Below are positions 34,970-41,689 of a stretch of 41,689 bases of DNA, piece after piece (the first letter of the stretch is position 1; each line of letters begins with the position of its first letter). The position numbers and the translations under genes were made by a program. Location of the stretch: NCBI GenBank assembly GCA_012839295.1, contig DUNO01000003.1, positions 1-41,689 on the forward strand. Direction: 5' to 3'. The notes under the pieces were generated by a model. That model saw only the letters and a program-made list of their open reading frames with translations, made no database searches and was not told the DNA's origin. The stretch comes from Clostridiales bacterium (lineage in GTDB: Bacteria > Bacillota > Clostridia > Lachnospirales > Lachnospiraceae).

Positions 34970-37069
34970 TTATAATTTAAACCTTAGAACTGCATGTGCT
35001 AAATCTGCAGAATTCTGATTTAAATTACTTGCCGACTGATGTAATGCTCCAATAGAGCCCACCTGATGATTGGAAATCTGGTTAACATTATTGGTTGATG
35101 CAGCGATTTCCTCCAAAACTGCGGATATATTTTCAACTGCACCTAAGGTACTTACCCTTGATTCTTCTATATTATTTACACTATCTATGACATACTTTAC
35201 TTGCAGCATTAGATTGTCTACACTTTCATTGATGCCCTGATAAGAATCTGTTGTATTTTTTACTGCCGTATCCTGAAGTATTAAGACATCTTCGGCATCC
35301 TTCGTTGCCTTTGACAGATCATTTGTATCATTCTGAATATCCTTTATAATAGACTGGATATTATATACAGATTGCTGTGTCTGATCTGATAATGTCCTTA
35401 TTTCATCTGCAACTACTGCAAAGCCTTTCCCCAACTTACCTGCTCTCGCCGCTTCGATTGATGCATTCAGGGAAAGGAGATTTGTCTGGCTGGAGATGTC
35501 GCTGATGACCTTCACAATGTCCCCGATTGATTTTGATTTCTCATCCAGTTTTTTAATGCCATTCACGACCTGCGTTGTAATCATTATCGTAGAATTAGTC
35601 TGGTCAGTAAGTTTTTCTGTTACGATTGTCCCCTCCTGAATCCGCTTCTTTGTATCTTCCCCTATTTTACCAATCTCATTGATGCTTTTGTCCATTTGTA
35701 CTATCTTTTGAGACAGACGATCCATCTGATGAAGGCATTCTTCTGCGTCCTTCGCCTGCTGCATAATTCCTTGTTCGATCTCTTTCATTGCATTTGATAT
35801 GTCCTTTGTTATTCCTGAAAACTCTTTGGAGGTATCTGATATACCTGCTGCTGCGGCTGATACACCTGAGCTCATCCTCTTTACCTGGATTATGAGTTCC
35901 TTCATATGAAAGAATGTATTATTTATTTCAGAAATCAAAATTCGGAATTCATCCTTCCGTTTTGTTATAAAATCAACCGACAAATCACCCTCCGCAGCCT
36001 TTTTTAAATTTGCTATGATATATTTAATCGTCCTATCAATACCTGTTGATAGGTATAATCCAGTTATAATTGCAATTGCACAGGCAATGATAACAATAAT
36101 AACTGTCAGCTTCTTGATACTGTCTGCCTGACTCACGATCCTGCTCTTCGGTATCAATGCACAGATCATCGCTCCTGTATTACCGATTTTGGAATAAAGA
36201 AATAGATTATCTTCTCCATGATAATCCACATAAAATGCGTTGCCGGTCTCTTCTGCTGTTACTGAATCCCGGTAGAACTCCTTGTCAAAGAAGGATTGAT
36301 CAGCACCAGCTTCCTGATTTCCGGATATTATTTCTTTTCCATCCGCTGTGACAAAGCCGATCATCCCTGTTTCCTCAAACCCCATGCCATTAAGGATATC
36401 CTGAATCGTTTTTACATCCATGTCAATTACCGCCAATGCATCTGCGGATTGGATTTTTCTCACAAGCCGCAACGAATAGCTATCGGTTCCACCTCCGATA
36501 TTCTCATCCAGGAAGGGATCTTTTCCAATCCAAAAAACCTCACCCGATTCGCTTATTCTTTTTCCTGTCTCTGTCTCTAAAAACCCTTCATAAATATTAT
36601 CCCGGACAGAAGCAGCTGTCGTTATTGCAGCTACATCAGCGGAAAATACGGAAATGCCGGATATAAATTCATCCGTAATTTCTTTTGCTGAAAAAGAGTT
36701 ATTGATTGATCGTTTATTCTGATTATTTTCCACTTTATCATTACTATAATTATATAGATACTTTAATAACATATCGTCAACTATATACTGCGTTGATAAT
36801 GCTTCTATGGAAGCTGCTCCGAACTGAACATATCGTGCAGTCGCGTTTATTGTCTGTCCTGCAGAATTTTCATAGCTGTTGCAAATACCCTCTGCTGCCT
36901 TTTCATAGGATGCGATACCAAGGAGGATAATAAATGCTATTGGTACTAAAAAAGCGGCTATCATTTTAATGCGTATTGTTGATGAAAACCAAACTGCTGA
37001 ACCCTTATCCACAACATTACCATGTTCCATATCAACTTTTTTTAATGATATTTTCTCCCCAGATTTCAT
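34970..37069 (-). CDS. Methyl-accepting chemotaxis protein
   Basis: 699 aa from ATG 37069 (AAGGAGAAGG upstream). Membrane helix 1 at about 35-55, an outside dCache-like sensor of roughly 260 residues, helix 2 near 315-340, HAMP, then the long cytoplasmic coiled coil with the conserved tip [19 protein letters not shown]...[16 protein letters not shown]. Signals to CheA/CheW, which are not in the window. Its position between the sugar regulator and kdgK suggests, but does not prove, a sugar or uronate attractant. The sensor ends with [10 protein letters not shown] and VIDMDVKTI, typical of dCache folds. Confidence 0.93.
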   Translation of the reverse strand: MKSGEKISLKKVDMEHGNVVDKGSAVWFSSTIRIKMIAAFLVPIAFIILLGIASYEKAAEGICNSYENSAGQTINATARYVQFGAASIEALSTQYIVDDMLLKYLYNYSNDKVENNQNKRSINNSFSAKEITDEFISGISVFSADVAAITTAASVRDNIYEGFLETETGKRISESGEVFWIGKDPFLDENIGGGTDSYSLRLVRKIQSADALAVIDMDVKTIQDILNGMGFEETGMIGFVTADGKEIISGNQEAGADQSFFDKEFYRDSVTAEETGNAFYVDYHGEDNLFLYSKIGNTGAMICALIPKSRIVSQADSIKKLTVIIVIIACAIAIITGLYLSTGIDRTIKYIIANLKKAAEGDLSVDFITKRKDEFRILISEINNTFFHMKELIIQVKRMSSGVSAAAAGISDTSKEFSGITKDISNAMKEIEQGIMQQAKDAEECLHQMDRLSQKIVQMDKSINEIGKIGEDTKKRIQEGTIVTEKLTDQTNSTIMITTQVVNGIKKLDEKSKSIGDIVKVISDISSQTNLLSLNASIEAARAGKLGKGFAVVADEIRTLSDQTQQSVYNIQSIIKDIQNDTNDLSKATKDAEDVLILQDTAVKNTTDSYQGINESVDNLMLQVKYVIDSVNNIEESRVSTLGAVENISAVLEEIAASTNNVNQISNHQVGSIGALHQSASNLNQNSADLAHAVLRFKL

Positions 37070-37425
37070 TATAATCCTTCTCCTTTGATTAAGCTTAAAA
37101 ATTGTTGGCACCATTTGTCCTTATAACAATTCTCACTTTATCTGTCTGCGTACAATAAATCCTTTATCCTATTTACATAAATACAATAGCTCTTGCCCAT
37201 AAAAAGCCACTGGATTTACGTTATAAAAAATACAGCTCCCCTCCTCTTGGCTTTTACAACTACGTTATGTAGGTTCAAATTTTTCACATTATAAGCTTAT
37301 TTCATCCATATTTACGTTACCTTGTACATTACCTCTTGAACTCCGGCAGTTAATTCCGTCTATGATTCACCTTTATTATAAGAAATATTGGTTGAAAGAA
37401 TAATACAAATATCAGACCCTTAGCC
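37070..37425. other. Intergenic region before the chemoreceptor
   Basis: First part of a 734-bp gap between divergent genes. The AT-rich leader of the chemoreceptor gene has its ribosome site at 37073-37085. I see no clear sigma-A or sigma-28 promoter, and no small gene or RNA. Confidence 0.4.
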
Positions 37426-37450
37426 TGAAAAAATCCGATATTTTTTAAAT
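37426..37450. promoter_or_regulatory. CCGA box 3
   Basis: TGAAAAAATCCGATATTTTT matches box 1 (31023) and the left part of box 2 (32928). It lies 128 bp upstream of the kdgK -35 and about 360 bp upstream of the chemoreceptor start. A regulator-binding role is inferred from recurrence. Confidence 0.4.
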
Positions 37451-37508
37451 ACTCATTTTTTTAAATGCCATCTCAAAATAATATTCCCAACATGATACGC
37501 ATTAAAAT

Positions 37509-37570
37509 ATATCAAAATTTCTACAAAATATATTTATATCAAAATCATAAAAATATATTTATATCAAAAT
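37509..37570. repeat. AT-rich direct repeats upstream of the kdgK promoter
   Basis: ATATCAAAAT occurs at 37509, 37536 and 37561. The last two are inside 21-bp identical repeats with a period of 25 bp (37525-37545, 37550-37570). They end 8 bp before the -35, as an UP-element or activator array would. Confidence 0.55.
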
Positions 37571-37577
37571 TTCTATA

Positions 37578-37605
37578 TTGACATTTGAGTTTTCTGACGT
37601 ATAAT
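37578..37605 (+). promoter_or_regulatory. Promoter of kdgK
   Basis: Perfect TTGACA (37578-37583), 16-bp spacer, perfect TATAAT (37600-37605). Predicted start near 37612 and a leader of about 190 nt. Confidence 0.8.
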
Positions 37606-37631
37606 TCAAATGTATCATATTACAAAACCAC

Positions 37632-37648
37632 GTTTCATATTATGAAAC
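37632..37648 (+). promoter_or_regulatory. Operator-like palindrome in the kdgK leader
   Basis: GTTTCATA-T-TATGAAAC, a perfect 17-bp palindrome about 20 bp downstream of the predicted start, placed to block elongation or initiation. It resembles IclR/KdgR-type sites (GAAAC/GTTTC half-sites). The regulator itself is not in the window. Confidence 0.6.
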
Positions 37649-37803
37649 ATTAAGGAGATAATAAACAGACCATTAAACAAAGGCCGCAAGCAGATATCAC
37701 ACCTATGTAAAAAAATATTGTTATTAGTCCAGGCTGCTGCCAATATCCTAATAAAATGCAGCACAAAGTAAATATTTTAACAGATATACAAGGAGGAAAA
37801 TTC

Positions 37804-38826
37804 ATGAACAAGCCCTATGATCTTTTAACTTTAGGCGAGGTCTTATTGAGACTATCTCCGCCTACCGGTGAGCGTCTCACCAGTGGAGATATGTTTCAGA
37901 AATACGTTGGCGGTGCCGAATTAAATGTCGCATCCGGTGTAGGCCTTCTGGGTCTGCGTACTGGTATCATTACAAAGCTTCCTCAGAATGCTCTCGGTAT
38001 TTATGCAAGAAATACGATGCGGAGCTATAATGTATATGATGCCTTTGTTTCCTATGACGATGATGCTGATGCCCGCCTGGGTATCTACTATTACGAAAGC
38101 GGTGCTTACCCAAAAAAGCCACATGTCGTATACGACCGCAAGTATACTTCTATTAATAAAATCTCTCTTTCTGACTTTACGGATGATATGTATACCGCTG
38201 CCCGCTGCTTTCATACCAGCGGCATTACACTAGCCTTAGGTCCCAGGTGCAGGGAAACTGCCACCGAAATGATAAAGCAGTTTAAAAAACAGGGAACCCT
38301 CATTTCCTTTGACGTAAACTTCCGGGGCAATCTCTGGAACAGCGCCCAGGCAAAAGCCTGCATTGAAGAAATACTTCCTTATGTAGATATTTTCTTCTGT
38401 TCCGAAACCACTGCCCGTATGACCTTCTTAAAAGAAGGCTCCCTGCAAGAGATTATGAAAAGCTTTACCCAGGAATATCCCATCTCCATAGTTGCATCCA
38501 CACAGAGAATTGTACATAGCCCCAAATCCCATACTTTTGGATCCATTCTCTACCATGCAGGCCAGGATACTTATTTTGAAGAAGAGCCTTACCGTTCCAT
38601 CGATATCGTAGACCGGATCGGAAGCGGGGATGCATATATCTCAGGTATCCTGTACGGGCTATTGACTGACCCGGATAACTATAGCCGCACACTACAATTC
38701 GGTAATGCTGTCAGCGCCATAAAAAATACAATCTCCGGGGACATGCAGGCTACCAGCCTTCCGGAAATAGAAGCGATTATCCATGACCACAAGAATATGG
38801 GCTTCCAATCAGAAATGAACCGATAA
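37804..38826 (+). CDS. kdgK: 2-keto-3-deoxygluconate kinase (PfkB family)
   Basis: 340 aa from ATG 37804 (AAGGAGG at good spacing; an earlier in-frame start at 37756 is rejected). PfkB sugar-kinase fold. N-terminal LTLGEVLLRLSPP and GGAELNVASGVGLLGL are typical of KDG kinases. The C-terminal signature DRIGSGDAYISG carries the catalytic base Asp276. It converts 2-keto-3-deoxygluconate, the product of UxuA, to KDPG. The only plus-strand gene here, convergent with uxuAB; a bidirectional terminator separates them. Confidence 0.9.
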   Translation: MNKPYDLLTLGEVLLRLSPPTGERLTSGDMFQKYVGGAELNVASGVGLLGLRTGIITKLPQNALGIYARNTMRSYNVYDAFVSYDDDADARLGIYYYESGAYPKKPHVVYDRKYTSINKISLSDFTDDMYTAARCFHTSGITLALGPRCRETATEMIKQFKKQGTLISFDVNFRGNLWNSAQAKACIEEILPYVDIFFCSETTARMTFLKEGSLQEIMKSFTQEYPISIVASTQRIVHSPKSHTFGSILYHAGQDTYFEEEPYRSIDIVDRIGSGDAYISGILYGLLTDPDNYSRTLQFGNAVSAIKNTISGDMQATSLPEIEAIIHDHKNMGFQSEMNR

Positions 38827-38904
38827 TATATTCCAAAATAGAGAACAAGCTTATCACCGCTTTTCTGATTGGCTCCTGTTCTAGTATAGAACTAATCTAT
38901 ATAG

Positions 38905-38943
38905 AAAGCACCGGTTGAAAACCTGATTTTCAACCGGTGCTTT
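38905..38943. terminator. Bidirectional terminator between kdgK and uxuB
   Basis: Perfect 17-bp stem AAAGCACCGGTTGAAAA/TTTTCAACCGGTGCTTT with a 5-nt loop, A and T ends on both sides. Serves the convergent ends of kdgK and uxuB. Confidence 0.88.
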
Positions 38944-38963
38944 CCAATTATATTACATCATGG

Positions 38964-40568
38964 CTAAACATATTTTTTTAAAGCTGCCCTTACCGCCCCT
39001 GGGCCTGACAGCATCTCATTTAAATAACCAACTACAGTCTCCGCCATCTCCACATCGTACAGGTTGACTCCGAAAATTCCCGCATTTTCCAGCAATGGTT
39101 TCAGCCTGCCTATATCCGCCTTATCTCCAAGCTTCAAGTCTGCAACATATGGCGTTACCGCATCCAAAAGGGGATCCGGGCTTAAGCGGAATTCGTTCCC
39201 TTCATCATCAAGCCCTGTCAGATAACGTAGCCAGCCGGCAAATACAAGCGGAATTCGTTTCAGGCTCTTTACCTCCAGTTCGGAGGACGCCTGATATGCC
39301 TTAATTGTCTCTCCAAAGCGGATTGCCAGCTTCTGGGACGTATCTGTGGCAATGCGCTGGGGTGTGTCCGGCATAAAGGGATTGGGGATACGCACCTTTA
39401 ATACGGTATCAATGAATTCTTTCGGATTCAGGATACCCGGGTTAATGACCACCGGAAGTCCCTCCTCATATCCTATGGCTTCTACCAGCTTCTTCAGTTC
39501 CCCGTCCTTCATTTCCTCGGAAATCTTCTCATATCCAAGGAGGCAGCCGAAGATAGCCAGTGCCGTATGCAGCGGGTTCAGGCAGGTGCAGACCTTCATC
39601 TTCTCCACCTTATCTACTATCTCGCGGCTGGTAAACATCACACCGCCTTTTTCCAGCTCGGGTCTTCCGTTCGGGAATGCATCTTCAATTACCAGATACT
39701 CACATTCTTCTGCGTTTACAAAGGGCGCTACGTAAGTATTTTTCCCTGTAATAACCGGCTCCAGCCCTTCTACGCCGTCATTCTTTAAGATTTCCTCCAC
39801 GGATGCATCGGGGCGAGGCGTAATCTTATCAATCATGCTCCACGGAAATGTTACCCTATCCGAATTTACATATGATTCAAACCCGGGATCCACAAGCTGG
39901 TTTCCTGCCCATTTTTTCGCAAAGGTATGGACTGCATCGTACAATTTATCACCATTATGGGAACAATTGTCCATACTTACCATGGCAATGGGCTTTTCCC
40001 CTGCCTCGAACCGGGTATACAGAAGGGCTGCCACCTTGCCGATATAGCTCCCCGGCTTCTCCGGTCCTTTCCTGAAGTCCTCCTCTACATCCGGTATCAG
40101 CTCCCCCTTCCCCGTCACAAGGCTGTATCCCTTTTCTGTAATAGTGAAGCTTGCCATCTGAAGGGAGTCCTTTCTGAAAATCTCTTTCAGCCGCTGAAAA
40201 TCGGTCCCGTTATCAGAATCTAAGGTAAGGGATTCTACTACACTTCCCACAACTTTCTTCTCTATGGTTCCATCTGCTTTCAAGGTGACCAGAATACTAT
40301 AGTCATCGTGGGGACGGTTCATTTTTTCAACAATTTCATAGTCGAACCCTTCCGCCACGACCAGACCACGATCCAGAATCCCCTGATTAAGGAGGTTCTG
40401 CACTACATTGGCCTGGAAGGCACGGAAGATGTTTCCTGCCCCGAAATGTACCCAAAAAGGATTCTCTTTTGTCCTGTCAGCTACCTTTTCCCTGTCAAAC
40501 TCAGGAAGTGCGTATCCTCCAGCCTTCCACTGCTCTATGTCTGCAAGCCCCTGTTTATTTAATTTCAT
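38964..40568 (-). CDS. uxuB: Fructuronate reductase / mannonate oxidoreductase
   Basis: 534 aa, long-chain mannitol-dehydrogenase family; reduces D-fructuronate to D-mannonate with NADH. Seen: WVHFGAGNIFRAFQ (Rossmann), VSMDNCSHNGDKL, the catalytic-type Lys/Asn block near TFPWSMIDKITPRP, and CTCLNPLHTALA with the His of the active site. Start overlaps the uxuA stop by ATGA, so the two are coupled. Together with UxuA it gives KDG for KdgK. Confidence 0.9.
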   Translation of the reverse strand: MKLNKQGLADIEQWKAGGYALPEFDREKVADRTKENPFWVHFGAGNIFRAFQANVVQNLLNQGILDRGLVVAEGFDYEIVEKMNRPHDDYSILVTLKADGTIEKKVVGSVVESLTLDSDNGTDFQRLKEIFRKDSLQMASFTITEKGYSLVTGKGELIPDVEEDFRKGPEKPGSYIGKVAALLYTRFEAGEKPIAMVSMDNCSHNGDKLYDAVHTFAKKWAGNQLVDPGFESYVNSDRVTFPWSMIDKITPRPDASVEEILKNDGVEGLEPVITGKNTYVAPFVNAEECEYLVIEDAFPNGRPELEKGGVMFTSREIVDKVEKMKVCTCLNPLHTALAIFGCLLGYEKISEEMKDGELKKLVEAIGYEEGLPVVINPGILNPKEFIDTVLKVRIPNPFMPDTPQRIATDTSQKLAIRFGETIKAYQASSELEVKSLKRIPLVFAGWLRYLTGLDDEGNEFRLSPDPLLDAVTPYVADLKLGDKADIGRLKPLLENAGIFGVNLYDVEMAETVVGYLNEMLSGPGAVRAALKKYV

Positions 40569-41638
40569 ACCTGTCTTGCCCCTTTCTCAATTGCTTCCCA
40601 CAGGCCGTTCAAATAAGCCGCTCCCAGTGCCCTGTCGTAGAGTCCGTAGCCTGGCATTGCTACCTCGCCCCAAATCATGCGCCCGTGATCCGGACGGATA
40701 GGGCCGTTAAAGCCGGTTTCATACAGGGCTTTCATAATCTCATACATATCAAATGTCCCATCCGAGGATAAGTGCGCCGACTCCTCAAAATCAGTGGGGG
40801 AATTAAACTTTAAGTTACGGACATGTGCGAAATGAATTCTTCCTTTCAGGGAACGGATCATATCCGGAAGATTATTCTCCAGGTTCGTTCCGTAAGAGCC
40901 GGAGCAGAAGGTCACGCCATTGTGGGGATTATCCACCAGCTTCATCATCCTCAGGATATTTTTCTTATTCCTGATAATCCTGGGAAGTCCGAACACGCTC
41001 CAGGCAGGGTCATCCGGATGGATTGCCATGTTGATATCATATTTATCACAAACAGGCATAATCCTGTCCAGGAAGTATTTCAGGTTTTCAAATAACTTCT
41101 CTTCATCCACATCCTTGTACAGTTCAAATAATTCCTTTACATGCTTCATTCTCTCAGGCTCCCAGCCAGGCATAACCATCCCGTTGGCATCCCCTGCAAT
41201 GGATTCAAACATTTTCTCCGGCTCCAGTGCATCCACCGCTTCCTGGGAATATGCCAGCACGGTAGAGCCATCCGGCCTTACACGCGCAAGCTCCGTTCTG
41301 GTCCAGTCGAACACCGGCATAAAGTTGTAACATACCAGGTGGACATCTTCCTTTCCAAGGTTCTCCAGTGTCTCAATATAATTGGAAATATACTGCTCCC
41401 TGTCTTCACTTCCGACCTTAATCGCATCGTGGACATTCACACTTTCGATTCCTGCAACATGAAGCCCTGCCGCCTCGACCTCCTCCTTCATTCCGCGGAT
41501 TCTCTCCCGGCTCCAGACCTCTCCCGGTGCCATATCATGCAAGGTCGTAATCACTCCTGTAACACCCGGGATTTGGCGGATTTGCTGCAAGGTAACCGTA
41601 TCAAAATCGGAACCGTACCATCTTAATGTCATTTCCAT
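40565..41638 (-). CDS. uxuA: Mannonate dehydratase
   Basis: 357 aa from ATG 41638 (GGGTG upstream; ATG 41632 also possible). Xylose-isomerase-like TIM barrel that dehydrates D-mannonate to 2-keto-3-deoxygluconate. MTLRWYGSDFDTVTL is the family start; metal-site residues lie in CYNFMPVFDWTRTEL, MAIHPDDPAW, FCSGSYGT, HFAHVRN and RPDHGRMIWGE. First gene of uxuA-uxuB; the promoter is at or beyond the window edge. Confidence 0.95.
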   Translation of the reverse strand: MEMTLRWYGSDFDTVTLQQIRQIPGVTGVITTLHDMAPGEVWSRERIRGMKEEVEAAGLHVAGIESVNVHDAIKVGSEDREQYISNYIETLENLGKEDVHLVCYNFMPVFDWTRTELARVRPDGSTVLAYSQEAVDALEPEKMFESIAGDANGMVMPGWEPERMKHVKELFELYKDVDEEKLFENLKYFLDRIMPVCDKYDINMAIHPDDPAWSVFGLPRIIRNKKNILRMMKLVDNPHNGVTFCSGSYGTNLENNLPDMIRSLKGRIHFAHVRNLKFNSPTDFEESAHLSSDGTFDMYEIMKALYETGFNGPIRPDHGRMIWGEVAMPGYGLYDRALGAAYLNGLWEAIEKGARQV

Positions 41639-41654
41639 AGTTTCACCCGTGCCT

Positions 41655-41689
41655 TTCACTTTTTGATGACCTATTCAAAAAGTGAATAG
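41655..41689. promoter_or_regulatory. Overlapping inverted repeats before uxuA
   Basis: Perfect 12-bp arms TTCACTTTTTGA/TCAAAAAGTGAA (41655-41666, 41675-41686). The right arm is also part of a second palindrome CTATTCA-AAAAG-TGAATAG (41671-41689). The two are mutually exclusive as hairpins. Immediately upstream of the uxuA ribosome site; operator or leader switch. Truncated by the window edge. Confidence 0.5.

Noticed and set aside
37525-37570. CRISPR-like array from 21-bp repeats
   Set aside because: Only two full copies with a 4-bp gap and pure AT-rich sequence; no spacers and no cas genes.

Overview
The window comes from a low-to-mid GC Gram-positive anaerobe, most likely a Lachnospiraceae-type gut Clostridium. 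I infer this from the strong AGGAGG ribosome sites, sigma-A promoters of the TTGACA-17-TATAAT type, lipoproteins with lipobox cysteines, YesM/YesN-type two-component regulation, a RpiR regulator and many sugar ABC transporters. Nearly every gene lies on the minus strand; kdgK is the only clear plus-strand gene. No phage, insertion sequence or CRISPR array was seen.

Left edge (1-1125): a tRNA-Gly cut by the window start, then a HicA/HicB toxin-antitoxin pair. The hicAB consensus promoter is occupied by two copies of a 16-bp TACGTA-type operator.

Sugar operon 1 (1126-16509): a RpiR/SIS regulator, a terminator, then a 13-gene unit read right to left. It encodes a ribose-type ABC transporter (binding lipoprotein, double ATPase, permease), class II aldolase 1, FGGY kinase 1, a two-subunit transketolase, class II aldolase 2, FGGY kinase 2, an L-fucose-isomerase-like protein, RpiB, DhaK and DhaL. 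It imports a sugar, isomerises and phosphorylates it, cleaves it by aldolases and/or transketolase, and salvages a small C3/C4 product through DhaKL and RpiB. The combination (two kinase/aldolase pairs, split transketolase, DhaKL without DhaM) does not match one textbook pathway, and I leave the substrate open. It is the best candidate here for an undescribed catabolic system.

Middle (16935-22228): a GNAT acetyltransferase, a polar amino-acid ABC transporter operon (two permeases, ATPase, binding lipoprotein) with a predicted leader of about 455 nt, and an SDR oxidoreductase. The leader holds a possible 12-codon leader ORF and two tandem copies of a roughly 91-bp hairpin-rich repeat. A third, truncated copy sits 14 kb away.

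Uronate/xylan region (22415-41689): a GH105 unsaturated-uronyl hydrolase, a TIM-barrel isomerase-like protein, an unknown membrane-anchored protein, a short GH115 alpha-glucuronidase, a CUT1 sugar ABC transporter without its own ATPase, a YesM-like kinase and YesN-like regulator, a chemoreceptor, 2-keto-3-deoxygluconate kinase (plus strand), and uxuB-uxuA. Together these would release (methyl)glucuronate-type residues from oligosaccharides, import the oligosaccharides and carry the uronate to KDG-6-phosphate. Glucuronate isomerase and KDPG aldolase are not in the window. A shared TGAAAAAA(T)CCGA box occurs in three intergenic regions of this half and may be the site of the YesN-like regulator.
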